Of a DNA stretch of 46,743 nucleotides, positions 40,346-46,743 are shown in pieces. Origin of the DNA: Opitutales bacterium (lineage in GTDB: Bacteria; Verrucomicrobiota; Verrucomicrobiia; Opitutales; Oceanipulchritudinaceae); NCBI GenBank assembly GCA_020831585.1, contig JAFIGE010000025.1, forward strand, positions 1-46,743, read 5' to 3'. Position numbers and translations under genes: made by a program. The notes beneath the pieces are model-generated. The model did not search any database, was not told the origin of the DNA, and saw nothing but the letters and a program-made list of their open reading frames with translations. Each line of letters opens with the position of its first letter. Position 1 is the first letter of the stretch.

Positions 40346-41255
40346 CTTCGGGGTCTGAGGAAATGCGCCAGCGCAAGGGAGTTTGTCCGTGGAACTTGCG
40401 GAAAACCCGGCCGAAGACCGAAGGATCGGAATAGCCGACCATCGCGGCAATATCTGAAACCCCCAGATCCGTCTCCAACAATAGCCGCTCCGCTTGACGT
40501 ATTCGCAGCTCACGCAAAAACGATCCAGGGGTCCGTCCGTTATGCCGCTGATAGAGAACACTGAACCGGGATCGACTCAGTCCAGCGGCGGCCGCCCATT
40601 CCGTGACCCCGAAATTACCCCCCAACCGTTCCCGGGCGACATTTTCCGCCCGCCTCAAACGGTCCGCCAGATCGGGACGCGTTTCCTGCCTGGAGTGATT
40701 CCAAACCTCCGCAACCAGGTTTAAGATCAACCCGGCCAGCATGTGATGCGCCTCCAGGGTGGACAATGGGTGATGCTTTTTCCATAACCGGACCACTTCC
40801 GGGACGGTTGCGCTGAAGTGCGGACACAGGGACGGCGGAATCCGCACTGGCAAATCCACCCCCCAGACCTCCTGCGGCAAGGGTTGGGCGGTCGTCGAAA
40901 GCTCCGCCCATTCGTCCGGGTGACAAGTCCCTTCGACGGTTCCTCGCCGTCCTCCTTGGTCAACGACCTCGAAATGTATCCAGGCAAGGGTATTTCCTTC
41001 GTTCGATCCAATCTCGCAGCGGGCTCCGGGCGGAATCAGATAGGCTTCCCCCGGACCAATCCGCTTTGTCTCTCCATTCACGCGAAGATTCTCTTCTCCC
41101 TCCAGGTTACCAACGAGCAGATACCAGGGCATTCGACGCACCGGTTTAAGCCACCGCTGGTCGCGTTGCTCATGGTCGCATCCGATCACATGCACCCGAT
41201 AGGGCCCGGTCAGGGAAATCATGATTTCAAAACAGAAAAACCGTTCGCCGATCAT
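40302..41255 (-). CDS. AraC-family transcriptional regulator
   Basis: 317 residues. N-terminal cupin-type sensing domain (LRVNGETKRIGPGEAYLIPP). C-terminal double helix-turn-helix: GNFGVTEWAAAAGLSRSRFS, FLRELRIRQAERLLLETDLG, VSDIAAMVGYSDPSVFGRVF and RKFHGQTPLRWR. This arrangement binds sugars or other ligands and activates nearby genes. ATG 41255 was chosen; TTG 41261 and ATG 41222 are alternatives. It is divergent from the ADP-ribosylglycohydrolase gene (116 bases apart), its likely target. The last residues (ARDQLAAYVSSVGP) come from a palindromic repeat. Confidence 0.9.
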   Translation of the reverse strand: MIGERFFCFEIMISLTGPYRVHVIGCDHEQRDQRWLKPVRRMPWYLLVGNLEGEENLRVNGETKRIGPGEAYLIPPGARCEIGSNEGNTLAWIHFEVVDQGGRRGTVEGTCHPDEWAELSTTAQPLPQEVWGVDLPVRIPPSLCPHFSATVPEVVRLWKKHHPLSTLEAHHMLAGLILNLVAEVWNHSRQETRPDLADRLRRAENVARERLGGNFGVTEWAAAAGLSRSRFSVLYQRHNGRTPGSFLRELRIRQAERLLLETDLGVSDIAAMVGYSDPSVFGRVFRKFHGQTPLRWRISSDPEARDQLAAYVSSVGP

Positions 41256-41371
41256 GGGCAAGGTTCTTCACACCCGTGAATCCGGAGAGATAAAACAAAA
41301 AGTCGAAACAAGGAAACAACGAATCCAACGCCTTTTTCCTCCAATTGCGGTAATCTTGAGGTTCAATTTTT

Positions 41372-42823
41372 ATGAAACATTCCATCAACCCAACCCGCTC
41401 CCTCCCCGATGACGAGGTGATTCAGTGGATCAACCGTCATGTCTGGACAGATGGGGCCGAATTGGCCACCGAATGGCGGCAAGCCCGCGAGGAAGGACGC
41501 GACCTGACCAGTGTGGACAGTGATTTCGCTCGCCTGCTCGCAGTTCCCGCCCCTGACGACTCCTGGCATCAACACCTCGGCGGGGAGCGGAATCTCCGGT
41601 GGTGGGCGGAGGCCGTCGCCCTGGTCGATCGCGTCCAAACCTTGCCCCTGCGCAAGGACTTTTGCTTCGTCGAACCCGATGATCTTGCGGCCATCCGGAA
41701 GGAGCGTCCACCGGAGATCAACCGACCGTCGTGGTCTGGAAACCGGGATCTTTTCGAGGAAAAACTTCACGGTGGTCTCCTCGGGCGAATCTGCGGATGT
41801 ATGCTGGGCAAACCGGTTGAAAGCTGGACCCGGAAGAGCATTGAAGTGACCGCCCGCCTGACCGGCAACTGGCCCCTTTCGGATTATCTCCGCATGCCCA
41901 CCGAAGAGGAGCAAAAGAAAATTGCCGCCGAAAACCCGTCCCATTATTTCCGCAAGCCCTCTCCCGGCGTCTTGCGCGGAACCATTGATGGCATGGTCAT
42001 TGACGACGATATCAACTACACCGCGCTCGGGTTTGTTCTGGTCGATCAATTTGGTCCTGATTTCACCCGTCAGGATGTCGCCACCGCATGGTGCGGCTAT
42101 CTCCCCATTTTGCATACCTGCACCGCTGAACGGGTGGCCTACCGCAATTTCGTCAACAACGTCCTGCCCCCGCTCAGCGCAACCTACCGCAATCCCTACC
42201 GGGAATGGATTGGGGCCCAGATTCGGGCAGACTATTTTGGCTACGCCAATCCGGGCAATCCGGAGCGCGCGGCTGAATGGGCGTGGCGGGACGCCTCCAT
42301 CAGTCACACCCGCAACGGTATCTACGGGGAAATGTGGGTTGCCGCGATGCTGGCCGCCGCCTACGTCGAAACCGATTGGCCCACCATCATCGAGGCCGGC
42401 CTCGCCCAAATCCCCGCCCGTTGCCGCCTCGCTTCCGACATCAGGGAGATTCTCGCCGCCCGGCGCGGCGGTCAAAGCTGGACCGCGGTAATCAACCACA
42501 TCCACACCCGTTGGCAGGAAACCTCTCACCACGATTGGTGCCACACCAACAGCAATGCCCAGGTCGTTGTTGCGGCTCTGCTCTATGGCAATGACCAATA
42601 CGGTGAAACCATCAGCAAAGCGGTGATGGCTGGCTTCGATACCGATTGCAATGGCGCAACCTGTGGAAGTCTTTGGGGTGTCGTTCACGGCCTCACCGCC
42701 CTTCCGGAACAATGGACCTCGCCCATGAATGACATTGTCCGAACGGGAGTGACCAAATACCCCCGAACCAGCATCAGTCACCTCGCTGGCAAAATGGCCG
42801 AAACGGCCTGGAAGAATTTATGA
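41372..42823 (+). CDS. ADP-ribosylglycohydrolase family protein
   Basis: 483 residues. A ~125-residue N-terminal extension precedes the ADP-ribosyl-GH domain: KLHGGLLGRICGCMLGKPVE is the usual opening, MVIDDDINYT (Asp211-213) and GFDTDCNGAT near residue 427 are the two metal-binding clusters. Known members remove ADP-ribose or hydrolyse related N- or O-glycosidic bonds with Mg2+. Bacterial relatives beside AraC regulators are often suspected of handling nucleosides or sugars, so the substrate is open. No signal peptide. It is probably controlled by the divergent AraC protein. Confidence 0.85.
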   Translation: MKHSINPTRSLPDDEVIQWINRHVWTDGAELATEWRQAREEGRDLTSVDSDFARLLAVPAPDDSWHQHLGGERNLRWWAEAVALVDRVQTLPLRKDFCFVEPDDLAAIRKERPPEINRPSWSGNRDLFEEKLHGGLLGRICGCMLGKPVESWTRKSIEVTARLTGNWPLSDYLRMPTEEEQKKIAAENPSHYFRKPSPGVLRGTIDGMVIDDDINYTALGFVLVDQFGPDFTRQDVATAWCGYLPILHTCTAERVAYRNFVNNVLPPLSATYRNPYREWIGAQIRADYFGYANPGNPERAAEWAWRDASISHTRNGIYGEMWVAAMLAAAYVETDWPTIIEAGLAQIPARCRLASDIREILAARRGGQSWTAVINHIHTRWQETSHHDWCHTNSNAQVVVAALLYGNDQYGETISKAVMAGFDTDCNGATCGSLWGVVHGLTALPEQWTSPMNDIVRTGVTKYPRTSISHLAGKMAETAWKNL

Positions 42824-42928
42824 CGACCCCCTCAACAACTTTTCGGTTCTTCGGGAAAGTTTGTGAAAACACCCTGTCAACAAGGCGCGTCGGCATGGGG
42901 CAGAGATAATTTGGCCGCTGAATCCAAA

Positions 42929-43002
42929 GGGGCGCATGCTTCCAGCGTGCAGCAGGGATCCCGCTTTCGCCGGAATGCTTTCACGCTGGAAGCGTGAGCC
43001 CC
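42929..43002. repeat. Family B double-hairpin palindrome, expanded spacer
   Basis: GGGGC ... GCCCC arms. The first hairpin is GCATGCTTCCAGCGTGC, the second TCACGCTGGAAGCGTGA, so both carry the TTCCAG-type loop, and the spacer is longer than in other copies. Nothing gene-like is visible from 43003 to 43250. Confidence 0.8.
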
Positions 43003-43253
43003 TTCAACGCTGAGGGAATCGGATCCCATTGCAGTCATGACCTCTGCGTTGTTCGCACCCATAGGCATCCCTTTCCACAGAAATCGCCGAGGAACCAACT
43101 TTTCTTTCCCTCGATGCGCGAATCGATGGAGCTTGCTCCGGCCCGGCGGAGGGTAGGCGGCGACACGGCACCGGATGCTCCGCGAGCGCGATCAGGAGAC
43201 CCGATTGGCTGCCATTAGCGCTTTGCGCTGTCCATACAGGTCTCTCGAAGAAG

Positions 43254-43386
43254 GGATAGGTCACTTCTTTTTCTCGTTGGCACACAGTGGAAGCCAGGAC
43301 TTCCCGGTGGAGTTGTTCGGTTGAATACAGGATCCCCCGGAGAGAAATGTTTCCGTCCTGAATGACGGCGTAGTGCGCGCCGCGCC
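43254..43386 (-). pseudogene. Metallophosphoesterase 3-prime fragment
   Basis: On the minus strand it encodes WRGAHYAVIQDGNISLRGIL, YSTEQLHREVLASTVC and QREKEVTYPF. This corresponds to the end of the phosphoesterase gene at 33342 (33385-33518) with roughly 92% DNA identity by eye. The metal-binding domains are absent. A family C half-repeat abuts its upstream edge. Confidence 0.85.
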
Positions 43387-43388
43387 AG

Positions 43389-43444
43389 GCATTCAGGCAT
43401 CCCCCATCCGGAGGGCTGAAAGCCCGATATATGCCCGTAGGCGA
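43389..43444. repeat. Half copy of family C repeat
   Basis: GCATTCAGGCATCCCCCATC followed by CGGAGGGCTGAAAGCCCGAT and ATATGCCCGTAGGCGA is identical to the left half of the inverted repeat at about 34370-34421. The right half is missing; GGCTGAAAGCC remains a short palindrome. Confidence 0.85.
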
Positions 43445-43535
43445 TGCGTTCCAACCGTTCATCGGCATCCAGATCAACCGGCATTGTTTTCGGTTTGGGT
43501 TTGACCTCGGAAAGTATGCGTTAAAAATATGCGTG

Positions 43536-43778
43536 ATGAAGACGATACCCATTATGCAAGCGCAGCACAACCTTTCCAAGGTCTTGCGCTCGATGGCACC
43601 CGGCGAGCGTGTGGCCATCACCCGCAACAAAAAAATTGTCGCCGAATTGGTCGCGCCGCTTGAGCAGAAAGCCCTTACCTTGCCCGATTTTGCGGCCCGG
43701 GCGCGAGCGACCTGGGGCGGTGCATGGCAAGGCCGTTCGAGTGATGCACTCCTGGAAGAAAGCCGCGGGAGCCGGTGA
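43536..43778 (+). CDS. Phd/YefM-type antitoxin
   Basis: 80 residues. KTIPIMQAQHNLSKVLRSMA and PGERVAITRNKKIVAELVAP have the Phd/YefM antitoxin layout: beta strand, helix, then a strand pair with 'ItrnkK.vA.LvP'. It binds DNA with its N-terminus and the PIN toxin with its C-terminal tail. The ATG at 43536 marks the start of similarity. A direct repeat TATGCGT (43515 and 43528) just upstream is a possible operator. It overlaps the toxin start by 4 bases. Confidence 0.85.
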   Translation: MKTIPIMQAQHNLSKVLRSMAPGERVAITRNKKIVAELVAPLEQKALTLPDFAARARATWGGAWQGRSSDALLEESRGSR

Positions 43779-44215
43779 GCTATTATTACGATACCGGCGT
43801 ATTGCTCAAACTCTACACGGAAGAACCGGAGTCGGACGCCGTCCGCAGTTTTTTCATCAAATGCGCCGAACCGATCCCATTTCTGGGATTGCACCACGCG
43901 GAGTGCACCACCGCGCTTCACCTCAAGGCCTTTCGCGGCGAATGCTCGGTCGCGCAAGCAAATCGCGCCCTCTCCGATCTGGCCGAGGACGTTCGTTCGG
44001 GTGTGCTCCATTCGATCAACCCGGACTGGTCGGCGATTTGGGGAAAATCGGCTCACTTGGCTCAATCCTATGCAGCGATTACGGGGTGCCGGACGCTTGA
44101 CGCGCTCCATGTTGCCTGCGCCCTTGAGCTTGGCTATGGTCGGTTCGTCAGTTCCAATATGCGGCAATCCAAACTGGCTGAGCTACTCGGCCTTAAGGTT
44201 TTTTCCCTGGGTTGA
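43775..44215 (+). CDS. VapC-type PIN-domain toxin
   Basis: 146 residues with a GTG start overlapping the antitoxin stop (GTGA). PIN acidic residues: Asp6 in YYYDTGVLLKLY, Glu43 in HHAECTTAL and Asp109 in RTLDALHVACAL. The order and spacing fit an intact ribonuclease toxin; the RNA target is unknown. The ending FVSSNMRQSKLAELLGLKVF is usual for this subgroup. Confidence 0.85.
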   Translation: MSYYYDTGVLLKLYTEEPESDAVRSFFIKCAEPIPFLGLHHAECTTALHLKAFRGECSVAQANRALSDLAEDVRSGVLHSINPDWSAIWGKSAHLAQSYAAITGCRTLDALHVACALELGYGRFVSSNMRQSKLAELLGLKVFSLG

Positions 44216-44221
44216 GGCTCG

Positions 44222-44250
44222 ACAGGGGAATTTTCCACCACGGAGGCACG
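44222..44250. repeat. Fragment of family E repeat
   Basis: ACAGGGGAATTTTCCACCAC followed by GGAGGCACG matches the middle of the ~200-bp units at 18570-19872. Confidence 0.7.
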
Positions 44251-44292
44251 CCATTACCCCCTAAGCCGATGCGTTCACCCCCGAACGCACGC

Positions 44293-44715
44293 TCAGACGA
44301 ACGGATTGCGGACCTCCAATTTTCCGAACTGCCGTCCTCCCTGCAGGTCTTCGCTGTAGAGGACTTTGGCACCGCACTGCAAAGCGGAAGCCACAATCAA
44401 GCTGTCGTAGAAGCGGTATTGGCTCTGGATCTGGAGCGAGAGTGCACTGCGCCACAGAGTCGCCGATGGAAAAACGCCACAGAGCGGTTCCAGTATACCG
44501 TTCAGGTATTCATTCGCGTCTTCCACGCCCATCGGTTTTTCCCACTTGTGCAGAGCGACGTTCATAAACTCCTGCACGACTTGCCAACTAATCACGCCGC
44601 TGCCCTGACGGAGGGCGACGGCAATCAGATGCCGGGCGGTATCCCGCTTAGCTGGCGCATTCTCGTCAAAAGAGTAAACCAATACATTCGTATCGAGAAA
44701 GTAATCAGCGCTCAT
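44293..44715 (-). CDS. PIN-domain toxin
   Basis: 140 residues. Asp8 in YFLDTNVLVYSF, Glu49 in VVQEFMNVAL and Asp104 in YRFYDSLIVASAL are the PIN catalytic residues, and YSEDLQGG near the end is also typical. It shares an 11-base overlap with the antitoxin gene upstream. Appears intact. Confidence 0.88.
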   Translation of the reverse strand: MSADYFLDTNVLVYSFDENAPAKRDTARHLIAVALRQGSGVISWQVVQEFMNVALHKWEKPMGVEDANEYLNGILEPLCGVFPSATLWRSALSLQIQSQYRFYDSLIVASALQCGAKVLYSEDLQGGRQFGKLEVRNPFV

Positions 44716-44935
44716 TCATCTCCTCTCTCGTGAATTTGCGCTGCCCCACACGGACACGTCCCTCCATCCGATTCATCAGCCGGTGGTAGGCCTGCTCCCG
44801 GAGTTCCCCCTCGTCCAGTTGTTCCAACCAGTTCCGGAACAGCCCGTTCAGCGTGGTTTTCCGGCTCCGTGCCACCTGACGCCCTTTTTCGATGGCTTCC
44901 TCGTTCGCACTCAAGGTGATGTTCTTCAAGGCCAT
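44705..44935 (-). CDS. Ribbon-helix-helix antitoxin
   Basis: 76 residues. MALKNITLSANEEAIEKGRQ and VARSRKTTLNGLFRNWLEQL form an RHH-type DNA-binding domain; the rest is a charged tail (RVRVGQRKFTREEM) likely to cap the PIN toxin. Pairs with the gene at 44293-44715. A perfect palindrome lies one base before its ATG. Confidence 0.8.
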   Translation of the reverse strand: MALKNITLSANEEAIEKGRQVARSRKTTLNGLFRNWLEQLDEGELREQAYHRLMNRMEGRVRVGQRKFTREEMNER

Positions 44936-44936
44936 T

Positions 44937-44951
44937 ACACTGATTCAGTGT
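44937..44951 (-). promoter_or_regulatory. Palindromic operator of the antitoxin gene
   Basis: ACACTGATTCAGTGT is a perfect 15-base dyad ending one base before the antitoxin ATG (44935, minus strand). Its size and place suit an RHH dimer binding site for autoregulation. Confidence 0.55.
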
Positions 44952-45012
44952 GCAATTCCTTAGCGTGTCAAGTCAAGGACCACAGAACCCAACCGAAAAC
45001 GGCTCCAAGGTG

Positions 45013-45055
45013 TCGGCCTACGGGGCAACAGAAGGACGTAGGCCGCGACCGCGCC
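45013..45055. repeat. Family D palindrome
   Basis: CGGCCTACG (45013-45021) faces CGTAGGCCG (45036-45044), then CGACCGCGCC. A one-base deletion relative to the AraC copy shifts its reading frame. It ends the DUF2283 fragment that follows on the minus strand. Confidence 0.75.
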
Positions 45056-45193
45056 ATCGCCCTAAAGTGTTACTTTTACTTCGACGGCTGGGGTGCTCCA
45101 CCGTGATCGAAACGACATGCCCGGCCTCGTCCAAATCCAGGTAAACGTCTTCGGAGAGTTCGCGGGTCTCGGTCGGCGGGCCAAAGGGAATCC
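45017..45193 (-). pseudogene. DUF2283 C-terminal fragment
   Basis: On the minus strand: RIPFGPPTETRELSEDVYLD then LDEAGHVVSITVEHPSRR. The E..EDVYLDLDE.G.VV.I... pattern is DUF2283. No start codon is found before it. The frame then runs into the family D palindrome and stops there (SVAP). A toxin-antitoxin link is sometimes proposed for this family. Confidence 0.5.
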
Positions 45194-45232
45194 GTGAACT
45201 ATTTGGCCCCGACGAGCAATTTTTCTTGAAAA

Positions 45233-45251
45233 TTCGGATTTGTAATCCGAA
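45233..45251 (+). promoter_or_regulatory. Perfect inverted repeat upstream of the ATPase gene
   Basis: TTCGGATT TGT AATCCGAA, eight-base arms around a three-base centre, ends 9 bases before the ATG at 45261. It is suited to be an operator, or a hairpin at the ribosome-binding region. Confidence 0.6.
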
Positions 45252-45260
45252 AATGCAACA

Positions 45261-46418
45261 ATGCTTGAGCGTGCCTTCTATGAACGACAGGTCGAGGCGG
45301 CGCTGCGGCGTTCGCCGATCTGCGCGTTGCTCGGCCCGCGGCAGTGCGGGAAGACGACCTTGGCGCGGAAGATTGCGGGCTCACGGCCGAGCCACTTTTT
45401 CGACCTGGAGTCGCCGCGGGACCAACTGCGGATGCAAAACCCGGAGATGGCTTTGGAGCATCTGGAGGGGCTCATCGTCTTGGATGAGGTTCAGCACACG
45501 CCGGAGTTGTTTCCTGTCCTGAGGGTCCTCGCGGACCGCTCCTCTGCGGACCGGCGTTTTCTCATTCTCGGCAGCGCGTCGCCCGAACTGATTCAAGGCT
45601 CCTCAGAGACCTTGGCCGGGCGGGTGGAATTCGTCGACCTGCACGGGTTCGGTTTATCGGAGACGGGCCCCGGGACCGGGCACCGGCTATGGCTTCGCGG
45701 GGGTTTCCCGCCGGCCTATCTGGCGGTGGACGACGAGGACAGTTTCACGTGGCGCGAGGGCTTCGTGCGCACCTTCCTCACACGGGACATCCCGCAACTG
45801 GGCATCCGCACGGGCGCGCCCGCCATGCGGCGCTTCTGGACCATGCTGGCGCACGCCCACGGTCAGCTCTGGAACGCGTCCGAAATGGGCCGGGCCATGG
45901 GGCTGACCGATAAAACGGTTCGCCGGTATCTGGACGACCTGACGCAAACCTACATGGTGCGGCAACTCCAGCCTTGGTTCGAGAACCTGGCAAAGCGCCA
46001 GGTAAAATCTCCCAAGATTTACCTTCGGGATCCGGGCCTGCTTCACCTCTTGCTTGGTTTGCCCACTTGGAGAGCGCTGGAAGGCCACCCGAAAGTCGGT
46101 GCCTCCTGGGAGGGATTTGCCCTCGAAGAGGTATGCCGCCTGACCCGCGCAAACGATCCTTATTTCTGGGCCACACAGAGTGGAGCGGAGCTGGATCTTC
46201 TGCTCTTCCTCAACGGAAAACGCATCGGATTCGAGTTCAAGTTCACCGAAAATCCGCGTGTGACCCGTTCCATGGGCGTGGCCATGGAGGATCTACGGCT
46301 CGATCACTTGTTTGTCATCGTCCCCGGCGACATCACATCGCGCTTGGCGGACTCCATCGATGTCGTCGGGCTGGAGACATTCGTGAAGCGACCGCCCCCA
46401 GAGGTGCGGAACCCGTAG
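45261..46418 (+). CDS. AAA ATPase with DUF4143 domain
   Basis: 385 residues. Walker A GPRQCGKTT (25-33), Walker B LIVLDEVQ (71-78), sensor-like ILGSAS, then the DUF4143 domain with its winged-helix part (WNASEMGRAMGLTDKTVRRY) and a nuclease-like end (SGAELDLLLF... FEFKFTENPRVT). Such AAA_14/DUF4143 proteins are widespread, of uncertain role, and often sit among toxin-antitoxin genes, as here. The start is set by the usual MLERAFY opening and the palindrome just before it. Length is normal, and it appears intact. Confidence 0.9.
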   Translation: MLERAFYERQVEAALRRSPICALLGPRQCGKTTLARKIAGSRPSHFFDLESPRDQLRMQNPEMALEHLEGLIVLDEVQHTPELFPVLRVLADRSSADRRFLILGSASPELIQGSSETLAGRVEFVDLHGFGLSETGPGTGHRLWLRGGFPPAYLAVDDEDSFTWREGFVRTFLTRDIPQLGIRTGAPAMRRFWTMLAHAHGQLWNASEMGRAMGLTDKTVRRYLDDLTQTYMVRQLQPWFENLAKRQVKSPKIYLRDPGLLHLLLGLPTWRALEGHPKVGASWEGFALEEVCRLTRANDPYFWATQSGAELDLLLFLNGKRIGFEFKFTENPRVTRSMGVAMEDLRLDHLFVIVPGDITSRLADSIDVVGLETFVKRPPPEVRNP

Positions 46419-46743
46419 CGGAAGAGGGTGACTTACGCCATAATCTCCTTCAAAAATCAACCATCAGCATTCGGCAATCAGCAATCAGAAAGCCTCCGCC
46501 AGCCCGGAAGCGTTCATCGACGCTCGCGCGCACGAAAATCCGCAACGCCCCAACCGCAGCCAACCGGGGGCTTCCTCCTTCGCTCTTCGAGCTATGGCGG
46601 ACAGGAAAGCACCCCGGCTACGGCTATCGCACCGTCGGGCTGATTCATCGCCCTACAGGATACGGCAGGGAATCCCCGGCGATCCGCTAGGCCGCAGCGA
46701 CGCCGCGCGCGCACGAAAATTCGCAACGCCCCATCCGCCACCA
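46419..46743. other. No gene; direct repeat
   Basis: The segment GCGCGCACGAAAATYCGCAA followed by CGCCCCA occurs twice, at about 46527 and 46707. A CAATCAGCAATCAG-type simple repeat is near 46465. No open frame resembles a known protein. Confidence 0.6.

Overview
The window looks like a chromosomal accessory region of a member of the Verrucomicrobiota, probably class Opitutae. The evidence is four secreted proteins ending in PEP-CTERM tails (exosortase sorting signals), large secreted propeller/Ig/PKD proteins with the LQVSDDLQNW-type C-terminus common in that phylum, high GC, weak Shine-Dalgarno sequences, and a dense load of palindromic repeats and toxin-antitoxin genes. The assignment is inferred from protein character; no rRNA or other phylogenetic marker is present, and no tRNA was seen.

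Layout. (1) 0.1-9.3 kb, minus strand: a secreted modular polysaccharide-lyase-like protein, a PEP-CTERM protein sharing its N-terminal module, and a 1593-residue propeller/PKD/Ig protein sharing its C-terminal module. (2) 9.7-11.3 kb: defence and toxin-antitoxin debris, including one intact FitA/VapC-type pair, a VapC reduced to its two ends, and a gutted AbiE pair. (3) 11.4-14.4 kb: three consecutive cassettes, each with the same promoter block, a PEP-CTERM gene and the same terminator. (4) 14.4-18.6 kb: alginate-lyase-fold enzyme, GH28-like enzyme and sulfatase, all without signal peptides, suggesting intracellular breakdown of a sulfated uronic-acid glycan. (5) 18.6-19.9 kb: a GxxExxY gene framed by ~200-bp repeats. 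(6) 20.1-23.9 kb: two SDR dehydrogenases and a SnoaL/SMP-30 fusion, interleaved with gene remnants. (7) 24.2-28.7 kb: a giant MmeI-like type IIG restriction-modification gene. (8) 28.8-34 kb: small operon (unknown, SIMPL, SHOCT), a large unknown protein and a metallophosphoesterase. (9) 34-36.2 kb: repeats and a frameshifted alpha/beta hydrolase. (10) 36.4-42.8 kb: secreted propeller/Ig/CBM protein, AraC regulator, and a divergent ADP-ribosylglycohydrolase. (11) 43.5-46.4 kb: two PIN toxin-antitoxin pairs and an AAA/DUF4143 ATPase.

The most striking observation is in the type IIG gene. Double-hairpin palindromic repeats (family A, GCGG stems) occur inside the reading frame at three separate places. 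Between two clusters of them sits a complete-looking RAYT (REP-associated tyrosine transposase, HUH motif plus tyrosine) domain, also in frame, with no start or stop codon of its own. All three inserts are multiples of three, and the methyltransferase frame resumes exactly after each. The same repeat family is scattered between genes nearby. A second family (B) has the same two loop sequences on different stems. Other repeats supply C-termini and stop codons (AraC regulator, sulfatase) or appear to have overwritten a start codon (first PEP-CTERM cassette). Together these suggest a RAYT-driven palindrome system in which repeats can become protein-coding sequence, comparable to Rickettsia palindromic elements.

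A second theme is gene decay by internal deletion: several genes survive only as a head joined to a tail, or as an isolated 3-prime end. All functional statements come from reading the sequence and family knowledge; no database search was run.
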